Assembly (NCBI GenBank): GCA_021234155.1
Contig: JAJEKV010000060.1
Span: 6,346,323-6,410,322, forward strand
Length of the DNA: 64,000 nt
Direction: 5' to 3'
Source of the DNA: Isoetes taiwanensis
Taxonomy: Eukaryota > Streptophyta > Lycopodiopsida > Isoetales > Isoetaceae
The notes below the pieces were generated by a model. The model had not been told where the DNA came from. It was given only the letters and a program-made list of their open reading frames with translations, and did not search any database. Both the position numbers and the translations under genes were made by a program. Of this stretch, positions 11,556-24,399 are shown piece after piece; position 1 is the stretch's first letter; every line of letters begins with the position of its first letter.

Positions 11556-12042
11556 AAGAAGGCAATGAGCATAGAAGAAAGTGTTATTATCATTGCAAAA
11601 AAATAGTGCCTGGCTATATATTTATGCAATAATGTTATCTGTCTTGGGTTATGTCATCATAATCTAAATGTAGGTTTTGATGAAATTATATAGTTATTGC
11701 CCTCTTGCTTTCTTAATGAGAATAATTTGCATTGTGGTAGGATATACAATCATGGAGTTTACGTGGGGCAAGGAAAACTTTCATTTCCCATTCATGTTAT
11801 TAATTCGTGGAAAAGCTCTTTCATTTTTCCATTCATGTTATTAATTCTTTCACTCACTTTGCAACTAAGCTCGACGCCTCCAACCTTGAGGTGCTCCCGA
11901 AGGCAGTAAAAATTTCCTTGAAATTATCCACCATAGTTAAATATCAAAGCTTGGAAATGCCTTACATGGCGCTAATGCTCACAACCTGAGGAACTTTTAC
12001 CACTTATAAGTGTCGCATCGAGTTTAGCTTTTATATGTACTG

Positions 12043-14480
12043 AAACATGTTATGGCGTGGTTGTAGCCTTCCGGAGACGCAATCCCATGGAATCACACTA
12101 TGGGACTACTCCGGGTTACATCTCCCCAGTCGGATGAGGCAAGTCAAAGACATCGGAGATTCACCATGCAAGTAATAAGCAACATATAATTGCATTTTAT
12201 TTCACAATATTCTGTCATATTTCAAAAGTACCAGCGGCCTTCGTCCACTAGGCCTGCATGACTACATCCAATTAGGATACCTGTAAATGAGATGACATCT
12301 AGATTAATGTTACCATGTTGTAAATTATAACAAGGTGTTGCGCATGAGGGGTTGCCCTACGGTGGCCCGAGAATGTGTTTTCATAGTTTCTATTTCATCG
12401 TTTCGTGTTGGGTCGTTTTTGTTTTGTGTGGCTTGGCCTTTAGGGGCAATTCATAAACAAAAATGAACAAATGCCACTGTCATTAGTGTACGATTTGAAG
12501 TACGTACCAAAATCATGTTCTAACCATGCGATAAAAAAATACCCTAAATAGACAAAAATTGATTATAAGTGAACAGTCTGAAGACAACTTTTAAATTCTA
12601 TGAGCTATAACAATTTAGAAAGCTATTATTAGTGCATTATGATAGTTTTCTATTTTTTTTTTCAAATTGGTACTAACAACTTTTTGAAAATATTAGTGAA
12701 AAAAATTAGAATGTAAATTTCCCAGAAATATACTTCGAATATTTTCAGGTACTAAACTCTCGAATCCGCTCTATTGTAAATTGATATATCAGAAGCTGTA
12801 TAACTTGGACCATAACTCCAAAACAATTCCTAAAGCTATCGCCCCCTGTAAAAAGTCTAGAGAAATGGACTTACATAAAAATAAGCTGTAGAACCTATTT
12901 TGATCTCTTGATTTAGAGGACTCTGCAACAAAGACAAAAGGTTATAACATCAGCATTGCCAATTAGATATAATGCTGTTTCTCGAAAATACAATGCTCTG
13001 GAAAGAAACGTCTAGCACCAACTTACATTTTAGCGTTTGGAAAAAAATGTAACCACGCTACCCCAGGTTGTACCAGCAGCTGACAGTCACAAGGTTTGTT
13101 GTATTTCTAATCAATATTCTTGATTGCAATACCATCCAAATAAAGTGAATCATTCTGCACCTTATTTTTAAGTTGTTCATGAAGCTCTGCAAATAATTTG
13201 AAGCATTGTGATTTTGTCTTCCTAAGAATAGCTGCTACAATCCTTTCCCATCTCTATTCACCCACTAGTAGAGAAAGGGTTTACCCTTTAAAGGTAACTC
13301 AAAAAGTTATAAATTCTCAGATAGAAACAGAACAAATCCCAGAATATAAACTATGTATACGCATGATTTGCATTTAGATAACCCAAGTATCTGTGTTTAT
13401 CTGTTCATTATGTGAAACCCATACATTCTTAATAGTATCCTCTATAGACAAACAATTATACGAGTGGCACATATTCATGCAAATAAGAACCCCATGAACA
13501 ACTTGGCATGCAATCAGAAGATCTCGGATTTCTCCAATTGCTTTATTTGCTTGAAGTTCAATTTCCTTGATAAAATCAGGAATGTCAAGACATGCAGATT
13601 CAGATTTTTTTTGTTATAACCTCCTTGAAAGCCCCACAGACCATAACCCAGTCTATATTGAGAAATAATAATGCATTAAAAAAAAAAACCACATTATGAA
13701 TATGATAACGGTTGTGATATGCTTAGGTGCAGTGACATCAAATGCAGCATTCTATATTGATAATAAGTTAGTAGCAACTTTGTTGCCAACCTTGTCTTCC
13801 ATGTGTAGAGTGAGATCGTGCTTCAATTAATAATCGTAACTAGAGATAAATCCTTATATCATTAATGTTTAATGTTACAAGGTAGAATGGCATCTTGTGA
13901 GCAAATGCAGACAATGCCAACCTATATGTTCCAATCTTGTTTGCTGATCCCAGCTGGGCTTGTTATTCTGCATCCTAGATGTGAATATATCTGCAAGTTC
14001 TTTTCTAGAAAGAGAGTTCGAGATAATGAGGCCCCAAGTTCTTAGAGAGTGAGTTCAGAGATAACAAGCCCCCACTGTTTGAGGATGATAGCCTTGCAGA
14101 TGAGGTTTATGATTTGACAGAAAAATTCCATGATCCAGATTAAAAGAGGAGTTGCCATTTGAAGACGTGGTTCATTATGAGGTTTGTGCGCCCACAAAGG
14201 ATTCTCTTTTGATCTTTACACGAGTCAGAATTGCCTGAAACCTCCACACAAGCTAGTTCTTTGTCCATTCCAAGCAATTGTTTCCTTTCTGCAAGAACAT
14301 TGATCTCTTTGACTATTTCCAGAGGTAAGTTGAGCATTCTCTTGGTGTTGAACGACAACCGCCAAAGGCCTAAACTGCACGTTGAGAAAATGCATGTGCT
14401 AGATCTTCAGCCAGCTGATAACTCTGAAATCACAATGGGATGTATTAACCAGGAAAAAGTTACAGCAGAAACATACAACA
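12043..14480. other. Unique spacer, no gene recognised
   Basis: AT-rich sequence between segmental copy A and the acyl-CoA oxidase relic. A minus-strand stretch near 14140-14358 is open for 72 codons and could be a decayed terminal exon, but I could not match it to anything. Confidence 0.5.
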
Positions 14481-14489
14481 AATACCAAA

Positions 14490-16068
14490 AGTGAAGCATC
14501 CAAAGATGACAGCCCATCTTGGGTCAACTTTGTGCATTCCTGAGCATATCTTTGTAACCGGTCCCTCTCTCTCAAGCAGAATAATGCCATTTATATGTAC
14601 GGTAAAGATGTAAGGATATCTTGTAAGAAATCACAACCATATTTGTCTGACTCACATATATTAGTATTGTACCTGCAATCCTTTCTCGCGAAACCTTGTT
14701 GTATCATGAGTAGAAACCATTGGACGTTCCCGTTAATGTGCTCTAGTCCTAGCCCCTTAAAGGTTTTCCTTTCTTCTTCGATGTTAAAGTATTCTGACAG
14801 GAACCCTTTGCTCGCCTGCACCATCAAATAGAAAATTGTAGATCCCAACACTCATATCCAGACCATATTGCAAAGCACGTAAGATGTCAAACCTGCTGCG
14901 TAAGGACATTGTCGTCACCCTCAAAGGTGAGCTGCACATCATACTTTGCTTTAAATTGCCCAACTTTATTGTCGGTTTTAAGTCCCTGACCACCACAGGC
15001 TTCACGACATTCCTGATCAAGTTCACAAGGATCGGTGTTAAGACAAAGGGCACATGATTTCATCAACCATTAATTTAATTCATCCACCTGAAGTGTCCTG
15101 AGGTTATGTCAAGAAAAGACGGCTTTATAACCACTAGACAAAATGTGAATGGTCTTTGCATCTTCTGCCCTTCTGTTAATGTATAACTTCTTCAGATCCA
15201 TGGCATCAAAACTAATTCCATATCTGATTCAAGAGCCAGGGGTCAGTAAGTTGCTAGAGAGTGAACCTCATTAATCTAAAATGACAATGTCACTGATTCC
15301 TCAAAACCGAGCACCGGAAAGAAATTAAGGGCATACTCACGTTACTGCTAATAATGGAAACAATCGACGTTGATGCTTGGATAATCTACAGCAACACCTC
15401 TGGCCCATTTACAACACAGGAGAATGCATGCCTTGTCAGAGCTTAACGAATTGTAGTGGCAAGCCCAAGCTGGAAAGGACCACATTGTATTTTATTAATC
15501 ATCTCACTACATTACATATAAAGATGTACCAAAAGCTACTGTGTTGATAATAATCACCTTTGCCTGGTACATAGCACTAATGACAATTATTACTCGTCCT
15601 GAAGTCAAAGGAGCCATGAATGCACCAAACCTCTGAAAGATAAATGTTTTGAGAGCGAATCAAGTATTATTTGGTAAAAAATTCCACAGAACAGTAATAA
15701 AGTTCAGCACGAAAAAAACTGCAAATTTCACATGCTATTGACCTGATCAGGATCACTTATAGAGCTAACATAATTTGGAGTGACATCTGCAACTGAGTTC
15801 AACAAATTCTCCCGAGGAACACGTATGTTATCAAACCTAAAGAGTATAGAGTATCAACTAAACTTTCAGAAGAAACAATAAAGATGTGTATTTACCAAAT
15901 ACGGCCATTACCAACTCCATGCAGCCCAATTTTATGACCACAATAAGCTATTCGTATCCCTGAACATGCTTTGCCATTTTCATCTATGATCTGTGCTATA
16001 AATGCATGAACCCCTTTATTTTTCCCAGCCATGTATAGCTGAGCAAAAAATATAGTGTGTGTAGCATG
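14490..16068 (-). pseudogene. Peroxisomal acyl-CoA oxidase (ACX3-like) pseudogene
   Basis: Acyl-CoA oxidases catalyse the first step of peroxisomal beta-oxidation. Minus-strand exons with GT-AG borders in correct order: 15896-16068 (HATHTIFFAQL, CGHKIGLHGVGNGRIW), 15743-15836 (FDNIRVPRENLLNSVADV), 15558-15632 (RFGAFMAPLTSGRV), about 15346-15469, about 15088-15230 (SSGYKAVFS), 14893-15012 (ECREACGGQGLKT, TFEGDDNVL), 14673-14815 (FKGLGLEHINGN) and about 14497-14595 (FCLRERD). The 15346-15469 exon has an in-frame TAA and at least two one-base deletions. The 15088-15230 exon has TGA where the family has Trp before HN. The N-terminal exons are missing. The gene is dead although splice sites persist. 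Confidence 0.85.
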
Positions 16069-16599
16069 CTGCAAACATTTCCCTTATTCTTAGCAGATAT
16101 ATTGCGCAGAAGATAGTACTACCGTGGATTATCATTGGCAACAAGTATTTCATGAAGACAAGAACATTAAAAAAAATACTGAAGGTTATTGATAATATCA
16201 AAATGACAGGCACGAAATGGAACTTCCACTATTTGCCACAAACTGTTGTTGCTGCGATAAGGATAAATACTGCCTAACCTATCGAACTGATAGCATTTTT
16301 TATGAATGAATACCAAGAGTAGTAGTTCCGAGCAACCAACGACAGATACAAGGAATGGAAAACGCAAATAAATCACCAAACCTCCTAAATCTCTCTTCAA
16401 AGAAACTCACAATGGTCGAACCGACATATGTTCTTATTTACCAGATCATATTGGAGCTGCCAGTTACCCGGTTAGAACATCTGCAATTCAGAATGCAGCT
16501 GACCACCAGTTTACAGGAAACAAGGGGTTTTGAGCAGTCACCAGCATATCCCGGGTATATTCCAGCATATACCCAGGATATGCCACAAACCCACATAAA

Positions 16600-17035
16600 C
16601 AAGGATTTGCCCCCCTAGAGGCAACCCAAAAACATTGTGCAGCCCAGATAACTTCCCCAATCTGAGCATATCCTGCAATCATTGTATTCCAAGTAATGAT
16701 GTCTCTATTGGGCAATCTATTGAAGACTCTTTTTGCTTCTTCTAAACTTTCACATTTGATATAAGCATCAACAAGAGCATTTCCAAGAGGAACCTCAGGC
16801 TGGAGCCCAAGCTGAATAATCTGCTCATGGATGTGTCTACCCTGATCTATAGCACATGAACATCCATATCTTTTAATATATTCAAAAGTGTAACATTATC
16901 TACCTTTATCCCTTCAGTATGCATGTTTTCAAAACATTGTAGTGCAAGGTAGCCTCTATCATTCTGCGCATATGCTAAAAATGTTCTTATGATAGGTCCT
17001 GCCATTCTCACCACGCCATTTTCTGAAATCTGTTG
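16600..17035 (-). pseudogene. PPR-protein fragment (PLS class)
   Basis: Minus-strand blocks GNALVDAYIKCESLEEAKRV and LPNRDIITWNTMIAGYAQIG (16690-16840) are textbook pentatricopeptide repeats. Further upstream come FLAYAQNDRGYLALQCFENM and EGIKVDNVTLLNILK (16890-17010), with a frameshift near 16870 before SCAIDQGRHIHEQ. PPR proteins bind organellar RNA, often in splicing or editing. Only about three repeats remain. It lies upstream of the dead ACX gene on the same strand. A short local duplication (CCAGCATAT repeats, 16540-16580) follows the fragment. Confidence 0.75.
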
Positions 17036-18639
17036 CCCAATTCCTCAAGAAAAATTTGGACTATGTAGAGATGCTTCTTGTCTATGGGGCATGTTGAATA
17101 TAGTGAAAGAGGTTTAAACCTTACATTCTACTAATACACTTTCTTCACCATGTTCATGTTCAGTTCAAACGCTATATCAGCATGAACCTAGAATTTCTTC
17201 TAAGTTGCCATGTCCTGTTGTCCCTTGCATGAAGCATATGTCAAGTTACACTAAAGCTCTACCTTCACCTAACTTCATTCTTGTTATCCAATTTACCGAA
17301 CAGTTGCATCTGATATCAAAAGCATTAGTAGCATTCAACATACAGGTAGTAAACCAACATGTGTTGATTAAAGGGAAGCAGAAAAGAAACCTGAATATAA
17401 TGTTTAAAAAACTCAGTTAGCCAAAGCAAGTAAACAGATTGTGGATGAGATAAGCGGGCCAAGCCTTAAGGCCATTGCACAACTTTGTTAAAGCAAGCGA
17501 GTCCAAAGTAAAACCATGAAGCAGAGAAGAAGATTACAGGTGCTCCTACTTGCACATGGATTGGACACATGGAAAGCATGAAAAATGAAACCTTTTGTCC
17601 CATATACATGAATAAAGTGGGGAAGCTCCATGTAGAAGGGTGATACGGTGCCCAAGAACACCTGAATCTGACACCAAGAGCAGGGCTGAAACCCTAAACG
17701 CCATCATGAGTGCCTATAATGTGCAGAGGCCTTATACAAGAAGGATCAGGGTCCAAGATAATGCTTATTTCAGATCACATAATTCTGGCAATTACAGAAG
17801 GATCTTGGTAGATCACGATTTTGCTAAATATCTAGCATAATAACAAGAGATTATGTTAGTATTTTTGTACGCTTTTCAATATGGTTCTTCTATGATGCCA
17901 TATCACCAAAATTAAAGCCAATTCACACGTAATAGTGGCTAGAGAGGGTCCTGTTATACCCTGTGCAATTTGGTGCATATAAAATATTGTTAGAAGGTGG
18001 TAAACATGGGAGACACTCATCTTTCAAACCTCGTCTATACATTGGTTTAAGTCCATAACATGTTAAATGTTGCAGAAGGAGAAGCGAGTTGATTCTCTAC
18101 ATGGAATGTGCAAGAACAGGGGTGCATATAGGTGCCGAGCAATGAGGTACACAATTGCCTCAAGTAGTATCTAGACACTTGCTTTCTTACTAAGCTACAA
18201 AATGTTAGTGTTCTTGAGCTGGTAAAGACATCACATTATAAAAGCCAAATCACTACCATGCTTGCCAGAGGTCCAAAGCATTGAGCAGTACCCATTAACA
18301 CATTTGTCTATAAAGAACCGCATGATGATTGCGTCAATTCGAATTGTGGCACAAGGCGGACAGATGGGCCGAGGTAAGCGAGAAAAATAGAATTTACCTA
18401 TGCTTCCAAATGAAGGTAATTGAAGATAAGTGCCACACTATTTAGAATTACTTAGCATTTGAAACTATGTAGGCACGATATACAAGGTTGGCTACACCTA
18501 ATCAGCCACTATATGTGATATTGTGTACACATTCGCTAATGACTAGCGTCATATAGCCAAGAGATGCTAGTCATACAAGCACAATTGTGTCCCTCACTAC
18601 ACTAACATGCACATCTATACAACTTATCAACGAGCTTAT
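17036..18639. other. Spacer with no recognised gene
   Basis: AT-rich single-copy sequence. An open stretch at 17640-17840 encodes a basic peptide with no match I recognise and no splice context; I do not call it a gene. Confidence 0.5.
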
Positions 18640-18810
18640 TACTACTTTCGAACTTATTACTACTTTAGTTTTCTCTCGAAAACCTTTCCAGGCGGGGCTT
18701 TTTAAATCCTTGATATTAGCAGGGTTGTTGTGTTCTTGCTTTCTTCTGTTGGGTCCCATACGTCTCTTGATCTTCGTGGACGATAACATTTAATCCAATT
18801 CACTCCAATT
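18640..18810 (+). mobile_element. Solo LINE 3' tail
   Basis: Diverged copy of the LINE 3' UTR seen at 2228-2395: CTCTCGAAAACC...GGGGCTTTTTAAA hairpin region, then GGGTCCCATA and CTTCGTGGACGATAAC followed by short CAATTC-type repeats. No RT sequence precedes it, so it is 5'-truncated or a SINE using the LINE tail. Confidence 0.7.
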
Positions 18811-18849
18811 CAATTCTCTTACAAACCTGACATCTCAATATAAACATCA

Positions 18850-19251
18850 ATGACGTTCTTTTGGGTGTTGCTCTGGGTGTTGCTCCAAGGTTTGTGCGTT
18901 GCCTACGGTGCATCGGATTTAAATATTGAAGGTGATTCAAAGCTGCAATTCATCCTAGAAGGAGGAATCTGTTCTCCCGTCATTATATGTATGCACATCA
19001 GACTTTTCCATATAATCTTACGAGAACGGCAGGATTTTTTGGGATCCGCAGAAGCCGGTTTGGATGAAGAAGGAACTGAAGCCAATGCTAAAGGAACCTC
19101 GGCTCCATTAGGGTATGGCATTTTCATTTCAGTTTTGATTTCCTTTTATCTCTACATCAAAAGAGCTTCTTTCCGCATCCTAGGTCTTCCCCTCTTAACT
19201 CAAAGCATTTTTAGCAAACCTAGGCCTAATATCCTTTTGCTTAATAGTTAG
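18850..19251 (+). CDS. Hypothetical 133-aa ORF with signal-like N-terminus
   Basis: Starts MTFFWVLLWVLLQGLCVAYG, a good signal peptide, followed by a short acidic or Gly-rich part and a second hydrophobic segment (YGIFISVLISFYLYI). I recognise no family. Coding status is uncertain: GT dinucleotides inside the frame could be splice donors and there is no second copy to compare. Confidence 0.25.
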   Translation: MTFFWVLLWVLLQGLCVAYGASDLNIEGDSKLQFILEGGICSPVIICMHIRLFHIILRERQDFLGSAEAGLDEEGTEANAKGTSAPLGYGIFISVLISFYLYIKRASFRILGLPLLTQSIFSKPRPNILLLNS

Positions 19252-19584
19252 ATCGTGAATTCTAGCCTCACCACCAGTGACAAAACAATTTGAGTGTTTG
19301 TTTCGTGATTGGGACAATTTTGTTTGTTTCGTTTTGAGGGGGATCTATAATTTCATATAGGGCTAGTGCTCAATTTGGGAAACCAAATTTCAGCAGACAA
19401 TTGGGATTTTGCTCTAATAAGTGGGTGAATGATGGTCTTTTAGAGTTTTGGATGGCAATAGATGGTTCCTATCTATTGTGCTATGTTGGATATGATGAAT
19501 CAGGAGCAACTTATTCTAATGATGGGATCTAAACCAATTCTCAGCAATAACTGCTCTAAATCTTGAAACCTCTATTGATAACAA

Positions 19585-21375
19585 TTTGCATAAAGGTAAG
19601 ACTATCTTCATCCCTTGCACTATCATCAGGAATACGGGACTTATAAATACATTTAAGATTTTTAATATCCAAGTTATTGTTGTAAGACGTTGAGTTGGTA
19701 AGCTACCTTCTTATAATTTACGTTTGTTATGTTTCTAAATGTTGAAAGTTATTATGACATCAACCGAGCTAATTGATATTTTGGTAGTATTTGGTTGCAT
19801 GCGTTCTAATTGTTTTGATAAAATTATCCTTTTGGTATGACAGAAAAAATATCACTCAAAAATGGTTTAACAACCTCCTATGTTCTAATAGGCATGACAT
19901 AGTATGGGAAAGACATGGTTTGGTGCGCATGGTTATGCTTCTTTTGCATGCATCGTGAACTTTGCCAATGAAGCTAGAATGTTATGTAGACTCATCATTC
20001 AAAGTCCAAGATTTGCAAGCAACATTCCATTGGACCTCCTATATCGTTAGTTTTTTATTCTACAGAGGCATCATCTTGTCCGTTCAGAAGCCATACTTTG
20101 TCAATGCTATGAGCTGGTTCAAATATTAACATTAGCATGGTTTTATCCTCAGCTGTTCTTAGTTGCGGCCGTCCAATCACATGATTCTATTCTTCTCTTT
20201 TTTAGTGATCACATATGCTCTTAAATTAACCGTGCTCCTAGATAACATATTAGTTGTTTATGCGGTTAGATTCTGGCTCAAAGAAATAGTATGAACTATA
20301 CAAATCAGTTTGATTCTACTTTGAATTAAAACATTGGTTCAATGTCGGGCCTTTTTAATAGAGGAATATGGCATTGGTTCAATGCCATACCCAACTTTTG
20401 TATTATAGAGGAAAGAAGACTAGTTTAACGTTCCTAGTTTGCCAGTGACTCGTTTCTAGGTACTGCTGCTTTCATCTATACATAATATACACTTGTGAGC
20501 AACATGTTAGGACAACCAACATAGTAATAATGCTTGTAAGAGTGTTTGTCATTGTATTTTTTTCCCCGTGGGTGAAACATTTCCCCATGGGTGAAACATG
20601 TAAAGGGGTAAAATTAAACTAAAGTGAATGTCTAAAACAAAAATGACTCTAAGAAAAAAAAACGTGTGAAAAGCCAATGGATACAAGAACCATGTTCTCC
20701 ATATGAGAAGAAGATGCACTTTGCATAAGGAAATTTTGATGTAATGTTCTTAAATTCAATTCAAACAAAAAGAGATAAATAAAGTACATGAAGGAATTTT
20801 CACTTGATGTCATTTAAGTACATTATTTATGTATAATGTCAAAAACCTTTACACAAGTGTGGCTGGCTCTTCCAAAGTGACAAACCTAAATATAGTTGAC
20901 CAAAGATGTGACCTCCACTACATGTTATGTGAAACTTTATGTATTTAAACCTCTCGTCTATTCTCTCCATTTTAACAAATGTAACATAAATGGAAACAAA
21001 ATTCATGTCTTCTGGCCTACAAGGACAAACTAATTCACCCTGAATGGCTTGTATGATGTTTTCTTCGGCCCTATGAGATGAATGGAATTCTCATGTGGAG
21101 TGGTGTCTTTGAAAGTATTATTATTGAATAGAAAAAGAAAGATAATCTCAAGATGAATGGTGGTATTCACATCTTTGTATGTACAATAGTGAGCTACAAC
21201 TAGCTCATCAAAGAATATAGAAAGTCAATAACATTGGAGAAAGAAATAATACTTCTCCAAGAGTCCCCTTAAGCAAAAGGGAAAAAATCATGTACAAATA
21301 AAAATCTTAACATGTCTGAACATGTCTTGAAAATGTCTTAAACAGAAATTTTTTCTTTGGATCAAGGAACCCATG
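19585..21375. other. Non-coding flank of kinase copy B
   Basis: Matches 2472-3860 and 4477-4813 of copy A. A small local insertion or rearrangement is visible near 20270-20390. No gene seen. Confidence 0.6.
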
Positions 21376-22375
21376 TCAGCAAACCTTTCCAAGAAGAGGA
21401 AATTTGTCATTTACAATGGGAATAGCTTGCCATTCGCCATTTAATCTTTGGAGTTTAACGAGCACACGGGGCACAGCTAACTCTTGATTCTGTTCTTGGC
21501 GTTGACGCTTGTTTCTGCAATTTCGTTTGCTGCCCACTGATTTGGTTTGCTTCAACACCCAGGGATGGGATAAAATATGCTGCAGCGATATTCTTTTTTC
21601 TGGATTAGGCTGCAACATGGCCAGAACAACATCTTTTGCTTCGGATGATACATGAGCAGGGAAATTTAAATGGGAAACTGTCAGATCCTCCCCATTAACC
21701 AGCCTGCGCTCAACTTCTGAGCATTTGAGTTTCGGAAATGCATCCCAGCCTGTAAGTGCCTCATAAAGAATAATCCCCAACCCCCAAATATCAACCTCCT
21801 TGGAGTATCTTCGACCCACAACCTCTGGGGCCAAATATCTTTGAGTTCCTAGCACTTCAGAAAAATATGGAGTATCTAAAGCGCTAAAACAAGCAGAAAG
21901 ACCAAAATCGCACACTTTTACATCGTAGGGTTTTCCACCGGAGCTTATCAGAATATTGGCAGGCTTCAGATCACGATGCACAACTCCATTTGCGTGCAAA
22001 TCCTGTAACGTCTTTGCCAGATTTTGAATAAGAAGAGCGCATTCTGGCTCCGAGAGCTTACCTTTTTTCGCAGAGCTCCATAATAAAATGCCAATAATCA
22101 TTGTCGTTGATCACCTCTTCTAGATGCACAACGCCGGGGCAGCTGGCTAATTTTTGCATGATTTCCATCTCCGTTCTGGCATATTTGTTCTTGGAGGTGC
22201 TTTTGCAAGCAAATTTCTTATCGTCCTCCACTCTTTTGCATTGGAAAACAATAATAGCTTGCCCACCTTCGCCGATCTGTTTGAGCAGATCATAGTCTTC
22301 CAGCAGCTCGGGAAATTTGCTGGAGTATACAACGTTCAGATCCTTCGTCGTCTTCATCTCTAAACCCTTCTCCAT
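21376..22375 (-). pseudogene. Protein kinase, copy B, frameshifted
   Basis: Near-identical to 4814-5836 but disabled. A 26-bp segment present in copy A (codons for the CSLADRIEKK region) is deleted at about 22067, shifting the frame; translation from the start would end after ELCEKR. A harmless 3-bp insertion adds one Ile in the glycine loop region (GQAIIVF). The downstream portion retains HRDLKPAN, DFG and APE in one frame (21376-22067), so a truncated product without an ATP-binding loop could only arise from an internal start. Confidence 0.85.
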
Positions 22376-22586
22376 CTCTAAACCCTGCAATTGTACGCAA
22401 ATGCACAGAATGCAAAGCTTTACCCTTAACCCTTTTTAAGGGCCGCGTTTTCCATGACAATGGCAAAACTCCTGATTTTAGGTTGCGCGTTTTGCTCTGA
22501 TATTTTTAGCTTTTCTAATTGTAGTAACAGATTTTTCGCGAACTTGTCATCGGCTAAGTTGGCGGACGAACAATTTGAACATGTAA

Positions 22587-23020
22587 CATGTAAATAAACA
22601 ATTGAACAAACCTTTATCAGCAGACTAACATGTTGAGGAGTACTAGGCCCCATAGATGCTCGTGCAATGCTTAGTAGTGCTGGACTTATATCTTCAACTG
22701 CAGCTGTCTAAAATGGTTGCACTTTCCTGCAAGTAAATTTGATAGTATTCTCAATGCTCGATCGGCATTTCCAATAGCTTGATCATTGTGTTCTATCCAT
22801 AAACTTTGGCATTTCAAGAGCTCGAAGCCTCAGAGACATTCCCCATTACAAGAGACAAGTCTAAACATGTAAAACGTAACGTAACAAAATGCTTGTTAAC
22901 ATGTTCAACAAACTAAGACATAAAAGCCCTCTGGATGCAGATCATTGGCAATCTGAAATCATTAACCAATGGGCAGACACAGGCATGCAATTTAAGTTCT
23001 GGATACCAGCTTTCGCATAC
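22587..23020. repeat. Internal repeat R, copy B unit 1
   Basis: Counterpart of 6047-6460. Confidence 0.8.
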
Positions 23021-23104
23021 CACTTAGACGAAATTGTTGGCTTAGGCAAACATTCGACCCTTTTGGTGACACGAGCGAACAACACAACTACATTGCATAC
23101 ATGA

Positions 23105-23500
23105 TTTCTCTCTGAATTTCTGCTTCCAACAGATATTTGCTCAACTTCTTTGCATAACCACCAATTTCAATTGGGAGAGCAATGGTCTTTCCCAATCCCA
23201 TTTCATCTTCTATAATACCTCCTGTCCACTCTTTTGCATTTGAAAACAATTGCATGCAGAGAGGCTATGATTCGGATGGTCTTTCCCAATCCCATTTCAT
23301 CTCCTATAATACCTCCTGTCCACTCTCTCGCATTGGAAAACAATTGCTTGCCCATCTTCGCCAATCTGTTTCAGCAGATCATAGTCCTTCAGCAGGTTGG
23401 CAAATTTGCTGGAGTACAAAATGTTCAGATCCGTCATCTTCTCATCTCTAATCCCTTGCAATATTGGTTATGCAAATGCACACAGACTGCCAATGCAAAA
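23105..23500 (-). pseudogene. Kinase/SNF2 mosaic pseudogene, copy B
   Basis: Same arrangement as 6545-6930: a kinase 5' piece followed by two Walker A blocks of SNF2 type in shifted frames. It keeps the extra GCAGATCATAG bases that the copy A mosaic lost, so it is closer to the parent kinase. Confidence 0.55.
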
Positions 23501-23569
23501 TTTAACCTTTTGGAATAACCTTTTAAAAAATATGAGAAGCCTGATCAAGGCAATATAAAAGTCAGCTGT

Positions 23570-23818
23570 ATGCATTTGACAAATTACTCTTTGAACAAAT
23601 ATAGCCCTAAGTTTCAGTTCAATGAAAGCATAGAAGAAGTAGATAGAGGTAGTAAATGGACTCTAAGTGCTCTTCTAAGAGCCTTGGCAGCTAAAGGTGT
23701 TGATGTCAAACGGGTTGAGAAGGACATCAAGCAAATGGTTGTGCTCACTATAGTTGCCATTGCTCCACTTCTTGCCCATAACTATAGAAGTTGTCTTATT
23801 GAAGATGACAATGCTTAA
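23570..23818 (+). pseudogene. TTLL fragment, copy B (truncated)
   Basis: Only the HLTNYSLNK-to-SCLIEDDN block remains. The next bases jump to the sequence found at 8562 in copy A, so about 1.32 kb including the ATP-binding core and C-terminal tail has been deleted. Confidence 0.7.
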
Positions 23819-23828
23819 CCTGGGAAGG

Positions 23829-24310
23829 ACTTGTTAACATGCAAATAAACAATTGAACAAACCTTTATCAGCAGACTAACCTGTTGAGGAGTCCGCCATA
23901 ATGCTCAACACCTAGTAGTGCTGGAATTATGTCTCCAAGTGCAGCTTTCTAAACGGTGCACTTTGCTGCAAGTAGACTTGATAGGATTCTCCATGCTCGA
24001 TTGGCATTTCCAATAGCTTGATCATTGTGTTCTATCCATAAGCATTAGCATTTCAAGAGCTTGAAGCCTCAGATACATTCCCCAGGACAAGAGACAAGTC
24101 TCGACATGTAAAACGTAACATTGAATAAAATTGAATTGAAATGAATGTAAAACGTAACATAACAAAATGCTTGTTAAAATGTTCAACAAACTAAGACATA
24201 AAGGCCCTCTGGATGCAGAGCATTGGCAATCTGGAATTATTAACCAATGGGCAGACACAGGCATGCAATTTAAGTTCTGGATACCAGCTTTCGCATGCCA
24301 CTTAGGCCAA
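23829..24310. repeat. Internal repeat R, copy B unit 2
   Basis: Counterpart of 8578-9060. Confidence 0.8.
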
Positions 24311-24399
24311 TCACAATATGAGATCACTATGACCTTAATAAACCATAATCCAAAGCATGTTTATGCCTTGGAGTAACGTAGAAGATAAAATCTACCTTG

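Larger units (their letters stand above)
2472..12042. repeat. Segmental duplication, copy A
   Basis: Nearly collinear and highly similar to 19585-33352. Shared landmarks are the kinase gene, the kinase/SNF2 mosaic, the TTLL fragment, a roughly 430-bp internal repeat present twice, and the two-exon secreted-protein gene with its 3' flank. Copy A lacks the Harbinger element of copy B but keeps about 1.3 kb (7242-8561) and about 0.47 kb (10078-10545) that copy B lacks. Right-hand homology ends at 12042 versus 33352. Confidence 0.9.

Noticed and set aside
11807-11989. Open frame shared with 33116-33298
   Set aside because: Conserved only because it is in the duplicated 3' flank; substitutions do not favour synonymous positions as far as I can see.
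22058-22390. Kinase copy B frameshift explained by an intron
   Set aside because: The missing 26 bp are absent from the DNA and no GT-AG pair could restore the frame.
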